DNA from: Myxococcales bacterium
GTDB taxonomy: Bacteria > Myxococcota_A > Bradymonadia > REDH01
Length of the DNA: 64,000 nt
Assembly (NCBI GenBank): GCA_020633625.1
Contig: JACKDJ010000009.1
Span: 70,337-134,336 of the forward strand
Reading direction: 5' to 3'
The position numbers were made by a program, and so were the translations under genes. The notes under the pieces were generated by a model, which was not told where the DNA came from, made no database searches, and saw only the letters and a program-made list of their open reading frames with translations. Positions 27,972 to 37,069 of this stretch are shown here, piece by piece. Position 1 is the first letter of the stretch; every line of letters begins with the position of its first letter.

Positions 27972-28594
27972 TTCGGATCAACCTACTCCCGGTCAAGGCC
28001 GAGGTCCGGCGCCAGTTCGGCAAGCAGCAGCTGCTGCTCGCTGTGCTGCTGCTGGGCGGCGAGGTCGCAGGGCTGTACTCGTTCCACCGCGCCCAGGCGG
28101 AGCGGCTTGAGGAACACCGGGCCGACGCGCGCCAGATTCAGAGCGACGTCGAGGCGCTGGAGCGCCAGAACGCCGAGGCGGACCGGCTCCGAGCGCAGCG
28201 CACCGACCTGCAGGGGTTCGCGTCCATTCTAGAGGGTCTCGAGCGGAATCGCTCGGGCCCGGTCCGCGTGCTCGACGAGCTCAAGGAGATGCTGAACCCG
28301 CCGGCGAATGACCTCCAGCGGGTCTCGCAGGAGCGTCGAGCGTGGAACACCGCGTGGGACCCGCGCACCGTGTGGATCAGCTCGTTCGCGGAGGCGAACG
28401 GCGACGTGGAGATCGCCGGCAAGGCGATGTCGAACGACGACGTCGCGGAGTTCCTGATTCGGCTGGCGTCGTCGCCGTACTTCAGTGACGTGCAGCTCGC
28501 CCAGACGGCCGCCTCGACCGCCCCGGGCCTTGGCGCCGTGTTCGCGTTCGAGATCACGGCCACGGTCAGCTACGCCGCGGACGAGGAGGGCTGA
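27968..28594 (+). CDS. pilN: Type IV pilus inner-membrane protein PilN
   Basis: 208 residues. The cytoplasmic start MIRINLLPVKAE contains the conserved INLLP motif that PilM binds. One transmembrane helix (QLLLAVLLLGGEVAGLYSF), a coiled-coil stretch and a ferredoxin-like periplasmic domain follow. It begins within the pilM stop and ends 2 bases before pilO. Confidence 0.95.
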   Translation: MIRINLLPVKAEVRRQFGKQQLLLAVLLLGGEVAGLYSFHRAQAERLEEHRADARQIQSDVEALERQNAEADRLRAQRTDLQGFASILEGLERNRSGPVRVLDELKEMLNPPANDLQRVSQERRAWNTAWDPRTVWISSFAEANGDVEIAGKAMSNDDVAEFLIRLASSPYFSDVQLAQTAASTAPGLGAVFAFEITATVSYAADEEG

Positions 28595-28596
28595 AG

Positions 28597-29265
28597 ATGG
28601 GCGACCTTCTCGACCAGCTAGACAAGACGACGACAGTCCAGAAGGTGCTCCTTCTGGTGCTGCTGATGCTCGGAATCGGCGTCGGCTACTTCATGCTCTA
28701 CTACACGCCGATCCAGGCCGAGATCACGTCGGCCGAACAGAACGTGCAGACCCTGAGCGACCGCCGGGCAAGCCTGAGCTCGGGCAACGACCTCGAGCAG
28801 ATCCGCGCCGACATCGAGGACCTTTGCGTCCGCCGCGCGGCGTTCCTCGAGAAGCTGCCGCAGGGCGAGCAGATCCCGAGCCTGCTGCAGTCGATCAACC
28901 AGCAGGCGCAGCTGACGGGACTCACAATCTCGCTGTTCCGGCGCGAGACGAACGTCGTCGGGCCACGGTACACGACGATCCCGGTGTCGATCTCGCTGAA
29001 GGGCACCTACGACCAGCTCAGCGACTTCTTCTATTTCGTCGGCCGCCAGCAGCGGATCGTGAACATCTCGAACATCGCGCTGCGGATGCCGGCCGCCGGG
29101 GCCGGCTGGCGACTCAGTGAGGGTCGCGCGTCCGCGGACGAGCTCTCGTGGTTCAACGGCGCCGACGCTCGCGTCACCGCGCCGCAGCTCACGGTGACTT
29201 GCAAGCTGCAGACGTACTTCGTGGGCGCCTCATCGGCGTCGGGAGGAGGAGCATGCGCCGACTGA
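28597..29265 (+). CDS. pilO: Type IV pilus inner-membrane protein PilO
   Basis: 222 residues: a short cytoplasmic segment, one transmembrane helix (VQKVLLLVLLMLGIGVGYFM), a coiled coil and a C-terminal ferredoxin-like domain with RYTTIPVSISLKGTYDQLSD and FFYFVGRQQRIVNISNI. PilO pairs with PilN in the periplasm. It overlaps the start of pilP by 13 bases. Confidence 0.95.
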   Translation: MGDLLDQLDKTTTVQKVLLLVLLMLGIGVGYFMLYYTPIQAEITSAEQNVQTLSDRRASLSSGNDLEQIRADIEDLCVRRAAFLEKLPQGEQIPSLLQSINQQAQLTGLTISLFRRETNVVGPRYTTIPVSISLKGTYDQLSDFFYFVGRQQRIVNISNIALRMPAAGAGWRLSEGRASADELSWFNGADARVTAPQLTVTCKLQTYFVGASSASGGGACAD

Positions 29266-29843
29266 TGCCGGCTGCCGCCGCTCTCGTCGCGCTCGTCGGG
29301 TGCGGAGAAGGCGAGGATACCTACCAGCCACCGCCGCCGCCCGCCCCGCGGGCCGAGCGCGCTCCGGCCGCCGCGCCGTCCGTCGAGGAGCGCGTGGCCG
29401 AGATGATGCAGTCGCTCGACCGCGCGACCTTCACCAACGAGACGCGCGATCCGTTCATGCCGCTGACCCCGACCTCCGAGACACGGCGCGCCACAACGGA
29501 CGCGCGGCCGGACTGCAACCTGCAAGAGGAGCCGCTCGGGCAGACGCGCCTCGAGCAGATCGTCCTTCTCGGCATCATCACCGGCACGGCGATGCCGCGC
29601 GCGCTGGTCCAGGCCGGCGCGGGAACACGCCAGGCCGTCATCATGACCGAGGGAATGCTGGCCGGGCCCAACTGTACCCAGCGGCTCGTCGATATCCGCG
29701 AGAACGAGATCGTGTTCCGCGAGGTGACGTTCGACGACACGAGCTTCACCGAGACCATTCTCCAACTGAGCGACATTCGGCTCGCCGCCCAGGTCGACGA
29801 CCCGGGCGCCGCCGCTGACCTCCAGGCGGAGCCACAGCAATGA
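29253..29843 (+). CDS. pilP: Type IV pilus assembly lipoprotein PilP
   Basis: 196 residues from the ATG at 29253, which follows a strong GGAGGAG site and gives a lipoprotein signal with lipobox LVGC (Cys17). After a Pro-rich linker the folded part has TRDPFMPL and a beta-sandwich with RLEQIVLLGIITGTAMPRAL, as in PilP. It links the PilNO dimer to the PilQ secretin. Its stop overlaps the first possible pilQ start. Confidence 0.93.
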   Translation: MRRLMPAAAALVALVGCGEGEDTYQPPPPPAPRAERAPAAAPSVEERVAEMMQSLDRATFTNETRDPFMPLTPTSETRRATTDARPDCNLQEEPLGQTRLEQIVLLGIITGTAMPRALVQAGAGTRQAVIMTEGMLAGPNCTQRLVDIRENEIVFREVTFDDTSFTETILQLSDIRLAAQVDDPGAAADLQAEPQQ

Positions 29844-32815
29844 TGACTCGCAGCGTGATCAACGTCCTGCGACGACAGGAGAAGTCGATGAAAGCAGTCG
29901 CCCCCCTCGCCATCGCCCTCGCGGTCGCGCTCTCGAGCGGTGCCGCGCTGGCCCAGTCGAACGCCGTCAGCGCCGTCGACGTCGTCGAGCGAGCAGACGC
30001 GACGGAGATCCGGATTCACGGCGTCGAGCACCCGTCCTACTCGGTGTACCGGCTCCGGAACCCGCTGCGACTCTTCATCGACATCGCCGACAGCGGCGTC
30101 AGCGCGCCGAGCGCAGCCATCGACGTCGACAACGGCGTCGTCGCACAGGTGGCGGCGACCGAGTACACCGACGAGGTCTCCACCGTCGCGCGCGTCGTCG
30201 TCGGCTTCGACCAGGACGCACTCTACGACGTCGACACCGAGGGGGACACGCTCGTCATCACGGTCGATGGCGCCGGCCGCAACCTGTTCGTCGGCCGCGA
30301 CCCGTCGACGACGGAGGACTTCGCGCTGCTCACCGACGAACTGGCCGCGTCGTCCGACCGCGTCGCGTCCCTCGAGGCCGCGCTCGCCGACGCCGCCGGC
30401 CGCTCGGAGGACCTGCAGGCCGAGATCCTCGAATCCAACCTCGCGCGTGAGCGCGCCGAGCGCGACCGTCTCGCCGCGCTCGCAGCCCAGAACGACCTGA
30501 GCGTCGAGGTCCGAGGCCTGCAGCGACAGAACGCCGACGCCGCGCAGCGGGTGGCCTCGCTCGAAGCCGCGAACGCGAGCCGCGACCAGGCGCTCGCGAC
30601 GCAGCAGGCCCGCGTCGGTGCGCTCGAGCGTGAGCGCGCGGACGCCCTGGCCCGCATCGAGTCACTCCAGCGAGAAGCCGCCGCCAACGAAGCCGCGACC
30701 GCTTCGCGCGACGCCGCGCTCGCTCGCCTCGAAGGCCAGCTCGCCGACGCCAACGCGGCCGTGACGCGCGCGCAGGAGGCCGGCGCCCGCGCCGAGGCGC
30801 TGTCGCCCCTGCTCGACGCCCGCGACGCGCAGCTCGCGGCGCTCCAGAGCGAGCGTGTCGAGCTCGCGGAGCTCGCGGAGCAGAATCGTCAGACGCAGGC
30901 GGACCTCGAGGTCGCGCTCGCGACGGCGCGACGCGCTCAGTCCGAGCAGCAATCGATCATCGCCGCGCAGGCGAGCACCATCCAGGCCCTCCAGCAGCAG
31001 CAGGTCGCGACGACCGGCCCAGTCAGCGACATCCGCTTCGAGCACGTTGGCGGCGTCGACCGGGTCGTCATCGATGTGCCGAGCGGCGTTGAACTCGAGC
31101 CGCTGCCGAGCGAGGACGGTAGATCGACGCTCACCCTCGCGGGCACGACGCTGCCCGACGCACTCCGACGCACGCTCGACACCCAGGCGTTCGGCGGCCC
31201 CGTCGCGTTCGTCTCGAGCTACACCGACGCCGACGGCGTCGTCCGGATCGTCGCAGAGCGCGGCGACGTCGCGGCCGAATTCCTGCGGCGCGATGGCGAC
31301 CAGATCATCTGGGAGTTCACTGGGGACGCCGACATCGCCGACAGCGCGCTCGGTACAGCCGCCCCCACCGTCGCCGCTGGCGCTGTCACGTCCGACGCTC
31401 CGTACCGCGGCGACGCCGCGCGCCGCGCCGGCCAGTACGAAGGAAGCGACGTCGACAACCCGATCGCCGACCTCCCGTTCCTTCGCCGACCGGTCATGAC
31501 CCGCAAGCGGATCACGATCGACCTGCGTCAGGCCGATATCCAGAACGTCATCCGCTTGATCGCGGACGAAGGAAACATCAACGTGGTCAGCGGTGTCGGC
31601 GTCCAGGGCTACGTGACCGTCCGACTGCGTAGCGTCCCCCTCGACGACGCGCTGATGGTCATCCTGCGCAGTCAGGGACTCGGGTGGGAGCAGACCGGCA
31701 ACATCTTGCGCGTCGCCCCGCTCTCCGAGTTCCAGGCCGCATATGACGCTGGCGTCGCCGAACAGGACAGCGCCTGGCGGCGTGAGGCGCTCAGCGTGCG
31801 CCTGATCCCCGTCTCCTACGCGTCCGCCAACGACCTCAGCGGCTTGGTGGGTGGCGTGCTGTCGACCCGCGGACGCGTGGTCGTCGACCGTCGCAACAAC
31901 GCCCTGATCGTGACCGACCTTCGCGACAACCTCGACACCGCCGCCGCGCTCGTCGCGCGCGTCGACACGCAGACACCGCAGATCCTCATCGAGGCGCGCA
32001 TCGTCGAGACCAACGACCAGTTCCGCCGCCAGCTCGGCATCCAGTGGGGCGGCGACTACCTGGCAGACCAGTCGATCGGTAACGCGACCGGCCTCCTGTT
32101 CCCGTCCACGATCGGCATCGCCGGCGGCGCGGCCGACGGTACCACGCCCACCGCGGGCACGAGCTCCCAGCCGAACTTCGCCGTCAACCTCCCCGCACCG
32201 GCCGGTACCGGCGAGGGTGGCGCGATCGGCTTCACGTTCGGATCACTCGCCGGTGCGTTCAACCTGAACGTCCGCCTGTCTGCAGCCGAGTCGGCAGGTA
32301 CGATCAAGGTAGTGTCCGCCCCCCGCATCATGGCAAGCGACAACGTCGCGGCAACGATCACCAGCGGTGTCTCGGTGCCGGTCCAGGTCGTGTCGGCCGC
32401 CGGCGCCCAGACAGTCTTCTTCGACGCCAGCCTCGAGCTGAACGTCACCCCGCGCGTGACACCCGACGGCAACGTCTTCCTCACCGTGCGAATCTCCAAG
32501 AACGAGCCCGACTTCGAGAACACCGGTGCCCGCGGTGACCCATCGATCATCCGCCGCGAGGCCGCCACCGAACTCCTCGTCCGCTCGGGCGACACCACCG
32601 TGATCGGCGGCATCTTCCAGCGGAACACCGGCTACTCTCAGAACCGCGTACCGTTCTTCGGCAGCCTCCCGGTCATCGGGCCCCTGTTCCGCTCCTCGTC
32701 GCAGACCGACGTCCGAAACGAGCTCCTCGTCTTCATCACCCCACGGATCGTCAACCGTGACGCCTCCATCGGCGCGCTCTCCAGCGGCGTCGAGATCGAG
32801 TCGCCGGACCGCTGA
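29840..32815 (+). CDS. pilQ: Type IV pilus secretin PilQ with a coiled-coil insertion
   Basis: 991 residues from the ATG at 29840; an ATG at 29888 with AGGAG before it would give a tighter signal peptide (MKAVAPLAIALAVALSS). Order: an AMIN domain (about 40-135) for peptidoglycan, a long Ala/Glu/Arg/Gln heptad-rich coiled coil (about 150-385), a second AMIN-like segment, an N0/STN domain near residue 555 (RKRITIDLRQADIQNVIRLI), N1, and the secretin barrel (TPQILIEARIVETNDQFRR to ELLVFITPRIVN). PilQ is the outer-membrane pore for the pilus. The coiled coil is not usual for PilQ. aroK starts inside the end of this gene. Confidence 0.94.
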   Translation: MMTRSVINVLRRQEKSMKAVAPLAIALAVALSSGAALAQSNAVSAVDVVERADATEIRIHGVEHPSYSVYRLRNPLRLFIDIADSGVSAPSAAIDVDNGVVAQVAATEYTDEVSTVARVVVGFDQDALYDVDTEGDTLVITVDGAGRNLFVGRDPSTTEDFALLTDELAASSDRVASLEAALADAAGRSEDLQAEILESNLARERAERDRLAALAAQNDLSVEVRGLQRQNADAAQRVASLEAANASRDQALATQQARVGALERERADALARIESLQREAAANEAATASRDAALARLEGQLADANAAVTRAQEAGARAEALSPLLDARDAQLAALQSERVELAELAEQNRQTQADLEVALATARRAQSEQQSIIAAQASTIQALQQQQVATTGPVSDIRFEHVGGVDRVVIDVPSGVELEPLPSEDGRSTLTLAGTTLPDALRRTLDTQAFGGPVAFVSSYTDADGVVRIVAERGDVAAEFLRRDGDQIIWEFTGDADIADSALGTAAPTVAAGAVTSDAPYRGDAARRAGQYEGSDVDNPIADLPFLRRPVMTRKRITIDLRQADIQNVIRLIADEGNINVVSGVGVQGYVTVRLRSVPLDDALMVILRSQGLGWEQTGNILRVAPLSEFQAAYDAGVAEQDSAWRREALSVRLIPVSYASANDLSGLVGGVLSTRGRVVVDRRNNALIVTDLRDNLDTAAALVARVDTQTPQILIEARIVETNDQFRRQLGIQWGGDYLADQSIGNATGLLFPSTIGIAGGAADGTTPTAGTSSQPNFAVNLPAPAGTGEGGAIGFTFGSLAGAFNLNVRLSAAESAGTIKVVSAPRIMASDNVAATITSGVSVPVQVVSAAGAQTVFFDASLELNVTPRVTPDGNVFLTVRISKNEPDFENTGARGDPSIIRREAATELLVRSGDTTVIGGIFQRNTGYSQNRVPFFGSLPVIGPLFRSSSQTDVRNELLVFITPRIVNRDASIGALSSGVEIESPDR

Positions 32816-33320
32816 CCTCGTCCTGGTCGGGCTAATGGGTGCCGGCAAGAGCGCGGTCGCGGCCGCCGTCGGCGCCGCCACCGGTGCCCGGGTCATCGAC
32901 ACGGACGCTGAGATGGAGTCCAGGAACGGCGTCTCGATTCGGGCGCTCTTCGCCGAGCTGGGCGAGGCAGAGTTTCGCGCCCGCGAAGCCGCGACGATTC
33001 GCGACATCCTCGGCGAGGGAAGCGGTCGCGTGATCGCCTTCGGTGGCGGCGCGTTCCTCTCCGAATCGACGCGCGCCGCGTGCTGCGCGGCCGGGGCCAG
33101 AACCGTCTACCTCTACGCCACGCCGAGCGTCGTTGCCGCGAGACTGGCGGCGGCGGGGGAGCGAGACAAACGGCCGCTGCTCGCCGGCGCCGACCCCGAG
33201 GCGGTCCTGGCGCGTCTGTTCGCGGAGCGAGACTCGACGTACCGCCTGGCCGAGCTCTGTGTCGACACTGACGGGCGCGGCATCGCCTCGATCGCAGACG
33301 AGGTGATGAGTGCTTGGTGA
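32757..33320 (+). CDS. aroK: Shikimate kinase
   Basis: 187 residues. The only usable start upstream of the Walker A motif (VGLMGAGKSAVAAAVG) is the GTG at 32757, inside pilQ, so the genes overlap by 59 bases. Shikimate-binding DTDAEME, RALFAELGEAEFRAREA and the GGGAF motif are present, as is the lid Arg region RDKRPLL. The enzyme makes shikimate 3-phosphate. It overlaps aroB in turn. Confidence 0.94.
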   Translation: MTPPSARSPAASRSSRRTADLVLVGLMGAGKSAVAAAVGAATGARVIDTDAEMESRNGVSIRALFAELGEAEFRAREAATIRDILGEGSGRVIAFGGGAFLSESTRAACCAAGARTVYLYATPSVVAARLAAAGERDKRPLLAGADPEAVLARLFAERDSTYRLAELCVDTDGRGIASIADEVMSAW

Positions 33321-34392
33321 GCTGCGCGTCGAGCTCGCGGGCGGGGCTGCCTACCCCGTCTCGCTCGTGGGGCCTGGCGCCGCGGACGTCGCGGGCTGGG
33401 TCCGCGCTGTCGCGCCAGCCGGTCGCCTGATCGTCGTCGCGGACTCCAACGTCGCGCCTCTGTACGGCCGCGCTCTGTCCGAGGCACTGACCGCGGCGGG
33501 GCGCGAGTCGCGGCTGCTGGTCTTCGAGGCTGGCGAAGCGTCCAAGAGCGCCCGCGTCGTCGCGAGTCTGTGGGAGGGGGCTTTCGAGGGTCCGGTCGAC
33601 CGCGGCGACGTGGTAGTCGGCGTCGGCGGGGGAGTGGCCGGTGATCTCGCCGGCTTCGTCGCTGCCACGCTGATGCGCGGCGTGCGGTTCGTCGCGGTGG
33701 CGACGAGCACGGTAGCGATGTCCGACGCCGCGATAGGGGGGAAGACCGGGATCAACCTCCCGCGCGGGAAGAATCTCGTGGGGGCTTTTCATCACCCGGT
33801 CGGCGTCGGGCTGTGGGTCTCTGCGCTGACGACACTTCCGGAGCGCGAGCGCCGTGGGGGCATCGCGGAGGTTGTGAAGTCGGCGGTGATCGCGGGCGAG
33901 TCGGAGGTGGCGGCGCTCGAGGCGTCGAGCGCCGCGCTCGCCGCGGGTGAACCGGAGGCGCTCGCGGCGGCGGTCGCCATGGCGGCGGGAGTGAAGTGTG
34001 CGATCGTGGGGCGCGACCCGACAGAGAAGGGCGAGCGCGCCCTGCTGAACTTCGGGCACACGTTCGGCCATGCGATCGAGCACGCGTCCGGCTACGGCGA
34101 GTGGACGCACGGTGAGGCGGTGGCGGCGGGGATGATGTGCGCGCTGCGCTACGGCGTCGCACAGGGGCTGACACCGCCCGACCTGGTGGGGCGGATCGAG
34201 CGTCTCCTGGCGACGCAGAAATTGCCGACGGTGCCGCCTTCCCTTAGTCTGAGTGAGTGGATCGAACCGATCACGCGCGACAAGAAGCGTTCGGGCTCCA
34301 ACGTGAAACTGATTCTGTGCCGGCGGCTGGGCCGCTGTGAGATCGTGCCGACGCCAATCGACGAGTTCGTCGCGTGGCTCGGCACGCTGTGA
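33310..34392 (+). CDS. aroB: 3-Dehydroquinate synthase
   Basis: 360 residues from a GTG that overlaps the aroK stop. The NAD-binding part has GVGGGVAGDLAGFVAATLMRG and VATSTVAMSDAAIGGKTGIN. Metal ligands appear in the EVVKSAVI region and in the HTFGHAIEHASGYGEWTHGE segment. It makes dehydroquinate from DAHP in the shikimate pathway. The pilQ-aroK-aroB order, with overlaps, occurs in many pilus-bearing bacteria, including Pseudomonas. Confidence 0.96.
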   Translation: MLGELRVELAGGAAYPVSLVGPGAADVAGWVRAVAPAGRLIVVADSNVAPLYGRALSEALTAAGRESRLLVFEAGEASKSARVVASLWEGAFEGPVDRGDVVVGVGGGVAGDLAGFVAATLMRGVRFVAVATSTVAMSDAAIGGKTGINLPRGKNLVGAFHHPVGVGLWVSALTTLPERERRGGIAEVVKSAVIAGESEVAALEASSAALAAGEPEALAAAVAMAAGVKCAIVGRDPTEKGERALLNFGHTFGHAIEHASGYGEWTHGEAVAAGMMCALRYGVAQGLTPPDLVGRIERLLATQKLPTVPPSLSLSEWIEPITRDKKRSGSNVKLILCRRLGRCEIVPTPIDEFVAWLGTL

Positions 34393-34433
34393 TACCGTGT
34401 CTCTCGTTCTCTCCTGACGTTCCCGAGGTTGTG

Positions 34434-35237
34434 ATGCGACGAACGCTGAAGGTCACGCTGCTGGCCGTTGCCGCCGGTGGCGCGCTCGCTGGCTGCGCAG
34501 AGAACACGCCCGAGATCGCGGTGACGTTCAATCTCCCGTTCACAGATGAGTGTGAGGTGCCGTCGGCCAGTTCTGGCGCGAACACCGTTTACCAGTCGCG
34601 TGGGACGCTCGACCTGTTCGTTCGGAACTCGTACCTGATGGCGCCGCGTCTCGAGAACACGCTGGTGCCGTCCGAGGACGCGCGCATCGGCTCGGCCACC
34701 GGCGGCGCAGGCGGACTGCAGGGCACGGACTGGGAAGCCAACTCGATCAGCCTGCGACGCGCCGTTATCCGCTTCGATGGACCGGACGCGCTCGATCTGC
34801 CGCTGCCGAAGGAGCTGACCCGAGAGATCTCCGGTACGATCACTCCTGGCGGCGTCGCGACGACACTCCTCGAGGCGATCCCGGAGTCTCTCGGCCGCAC
34901 GCTGGAAGACGCGCGTATCCTCCGTCAGGGAACGCACATCACCCTCAACCTGCACATCAAGTACTTCGGCGAGACGTACAGCGGGCGTGAGGTCGACTCG
35001 AACGAGTTCATCTATCCGATCGAGCTCTGCTACGGCTGCTTGCTCAACTTCCCGGTCGCGGCCGTCGACTTCTCGTACGACGTCCTCCCGAACTGCCGGA
35101 ACATCGGTGACACGGAGATCGCGCTGCCCTGCTTCCCGGGCCAGGACGACATCGTCGACTGCCGCGCAGTCTGCCCGATCGTGACCGTTGTGCCCGACGC
35201 GGACCCGGAAGGCATCTGCGAGCCCGTCACCTTCTGA
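34434..35237 (+). CDS. Putative lipoprotein, unknown function
   Basis: 267 residues from the ATG at 34434, giving a signal peptide with lipobox LAGC. The mature part has eight or more Cys, several near the C-terminus (CYGCLLNFP, NCRNIGDTEIALPC, CRAVCP), which may form disulfides outside the cytoplasm. No domain is recognised. It lies 41 bases after aroB and may be the last gene of the pil-aro transcription unit. It is convergent with the DUF6178 gene. Confidence 0.65.
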   Translation: MRRTLKVTLLAVAAGGALAGCAENTPEIAVTFNLPFTDECEVPSASSGANTVYQSRGTLDLFVRNSYLMAPRLENTLVPSEDARIGSATGGAGGLQGTDWEANSISLRRAVIRFDGPDALDLPLPKELTREISGTITPGGVATTLLEAIPESLGRTLEDARILRQGTHITLNLHIKYFGETYSGREVDSNEFIYPIELCYGCLLNFPVAAVDFSYDVLPNCRNIGDTEIALPCFPGQDDIVDCRAVCPIVTVVPDADPEGICEPVTF

Positions 35238-35268
35238 GCGTAGGCCCTGGCGGCCGAGATCGGCGAGG

Positions 35269-36981
35269 CTAGGGCGCCAGCAGCACCACCTGCCGCGCGA
35301 TCTCCGGCGCCACTGAGGCACCACCGAGCTCTCCCGCGAGCCACTCTCCAACCGACGCTGCCACGGCGTCGGCCAGCGGCGCGGCCCCGTCGGGAACACG
35401 CAACAACGCGCGCAAAGCGGTGGTCGCCGAACGTGCGAGGCCGCCCTCACCGCGGCCGCGCGCGATCGCTCGCTCCAGGGCCTGGGCCGTCACCGGCTCC
35501 AGTCCGCCATGCGAATCCGCGAGCGCCGCGACCGCCAGGGTGCCGAGAAGCACGCGGAACGTGATCAGCTCGACCGGTGTCACGCACCGGTTCGGATCAA
35601 AGACCACCGAAGCGAGCTCACCGCGCGTGTGCCGCAGCGTCCCGAACACCACCATCTCGAGGAACGCCGCCTCGGCCAGGACGCGCGCGGCCGCGTGCAC
35701 CTCGGACAGCCTGCGGAACGGCGCCGCGTCGACCGCGCTCCGCAGCGGCCGGCGCGCCCGAAGCCCGTCGAACAGGTCGGCGACGTCTGCCTCCAGCAAT
35801 GAGGGCTGACCGTCGACCAAGGTGAGGTTGCCTCTCCGTTCGAGGTCGCGTGCCTGCTTCGCGAGCCCAGCCACGATGGACGCGCCGGCCTGGTGAGCGT
35901 CACGGAGCGGCGTCGAAGCGAGAGTCCGCGCCGACAACAGGAGGTCTCCGCCCGACGCATACTCTAGCGCGATCGACAGCGTGTCGGCGACGCTCCGCAT
36001 CGCGCCGCGCGCGGCGTCGAGATCGCCCGGCTGACCCAGGTCGGCGATGTGACGCCGGTTCACGAGCGCGCGGAGCTGGCCGAAGATGGAGTCGACTGCA
36101 GGCTCGAGCTGGGCGTCGGGGACCACTTGGCCCAGCGCGGCGATGCTGCGCTCCAGGAACCCGCCGTCGCCGCCGAGGTCCGTCTCCAGGTGTTGAAGCA
36201 TCCGGTCGGTGGGCGGCAGGGTTCCGGCCGCCGACAGCTTCAGCACATCGAGCTCGGGGGCGCGAGCGCGTGCCCGTGCGCCGGCGGCCCAGTCGGCGGG
36301 GTTTCTGTAGGCGTAGACCTCGACAGCCTCGTGGACCGGGACGAAGCCGAGATCGCCGAGGCGGGCCTCGCGCTGCTGATACGCGCGCTCCATCATGTCG
36401 GTGGTGAGCTCCCAGCGGGTAGCCTCGAGGAGCCGGTGGCCGCGGAGCAGGTCCATCGCGTAGACGCGGTCGAGGACGTGACGGATGCGTCCTGCGAGCT
36501 CTTCGTCGTCGGGGACCACGATTGCGTAGACGCCATCGGGCGACGAGAACACCGGCGCGTCGATCGCCTCGATGAGCTCTGCGTCGTCTTCCCAGACGAA
36601 GACCTGGCACTGCTGTCGAAGCCAGATCACGAGGAGCTCGGGGTCCAGCGTCGTCATCAGGTCGGCGAAGTCCTCGTCCTCGCGCTGCAGCAGGACCTCG
36701 AGCCACGCCGAGACGCGGGTCGGCTCGAGGTCGTCGCGCGTCCAGCAGTCGAAGTCGACGATGCCCTGCACCTGCTCGGCCGAGGCGTAGAGGACCAGGT
36801 CCATGCCGTCCTCCATCCCCGCCTCGTGGATCAGCGAGTAGAGCTCCTGGACGTCGAGGGACCGGACGAGCGCCGCGGCCCGCGGGTGGTCCAGGATTGC
36901 GTCGATGCGCTCCTTCGCCGAGACCGGGATTGGCCGGCCGGAGATCGGATCGGGCTTCGTGAGCTGGTAGAGTTCGGCCAT
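35269..36981 (-). CDS. DUF6178 family protein
   Basis: 570 residues from the ATG at 36981 (MAELYQLTKPDPISGRPIPV). The middle contains DLVLYASAEQVQGIVDFDCW and the LEVLLQREDEDFADLMTTLD region that I associate with DUF6178 of deltaproteobacteria. It is mostly helical, acidic, without a signal peptide or transmembrane helices, and with Leu-rich stretches. No catalytic motif is visible. It is divergent from the MFS transporter gene (about 90 bases between starts). Function unknown. Confidence 0.72.
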   Translation of the reverse strand: MAELYQLTKPDPISGRPIPVSAKERIDAILDHPRAAALVRSLDVQELYSLIHEAGMEDGMDLVLYASAEQVQGIVDFDCWTRDDLEPTRVSAWLEVLLQREDEDFADLMTTLDPELLVIWLRQQCQVFVWEDDAELIEAIDAPVFSSPDGVYAIVVPDDEELAGRIRHVLDRVYAMDLLRGHRLLEATRWELTTDMMERAYQQREARLGDLGFVPVHEAVEVYAYRNPADWAAGARARARAPELDVLKLSAAGTLPPTDRMLQHLETDLGGDGGFLERSIAALGQVVPDAQLEPAVDSIFGQLRALVNRRHIADLGQPGDLDAARGAMRSVADTLSIALEYASGGDLLLSARTLASTPLRDAHQAGASIVAGLAKQARDLERRGNLTLVDGQPSLLEADVADLFDGLRARRPLRSAVDAAPFRRLSEVHAAARVLAEAAFLEMVVFGTLRHTRGELASVVFDPNRCVTPVELITFRVLLGTLAVAALADSHGGLEPVTAQALERAIARGRGEGGLARSATTALRALLRVPDGAAPLADAVAASVGEWLAGELGGASVAPEIARQVVLLAP

Positions 36982-37069
36982 GTGCTTCTTGCTGGCGTGG
37001 CGCGCGCTGCTGAGCCATCGTGCGCGCCCCCTGGTGTTCCCGGGGGCGTACCATAGTTGGACGCGACGA

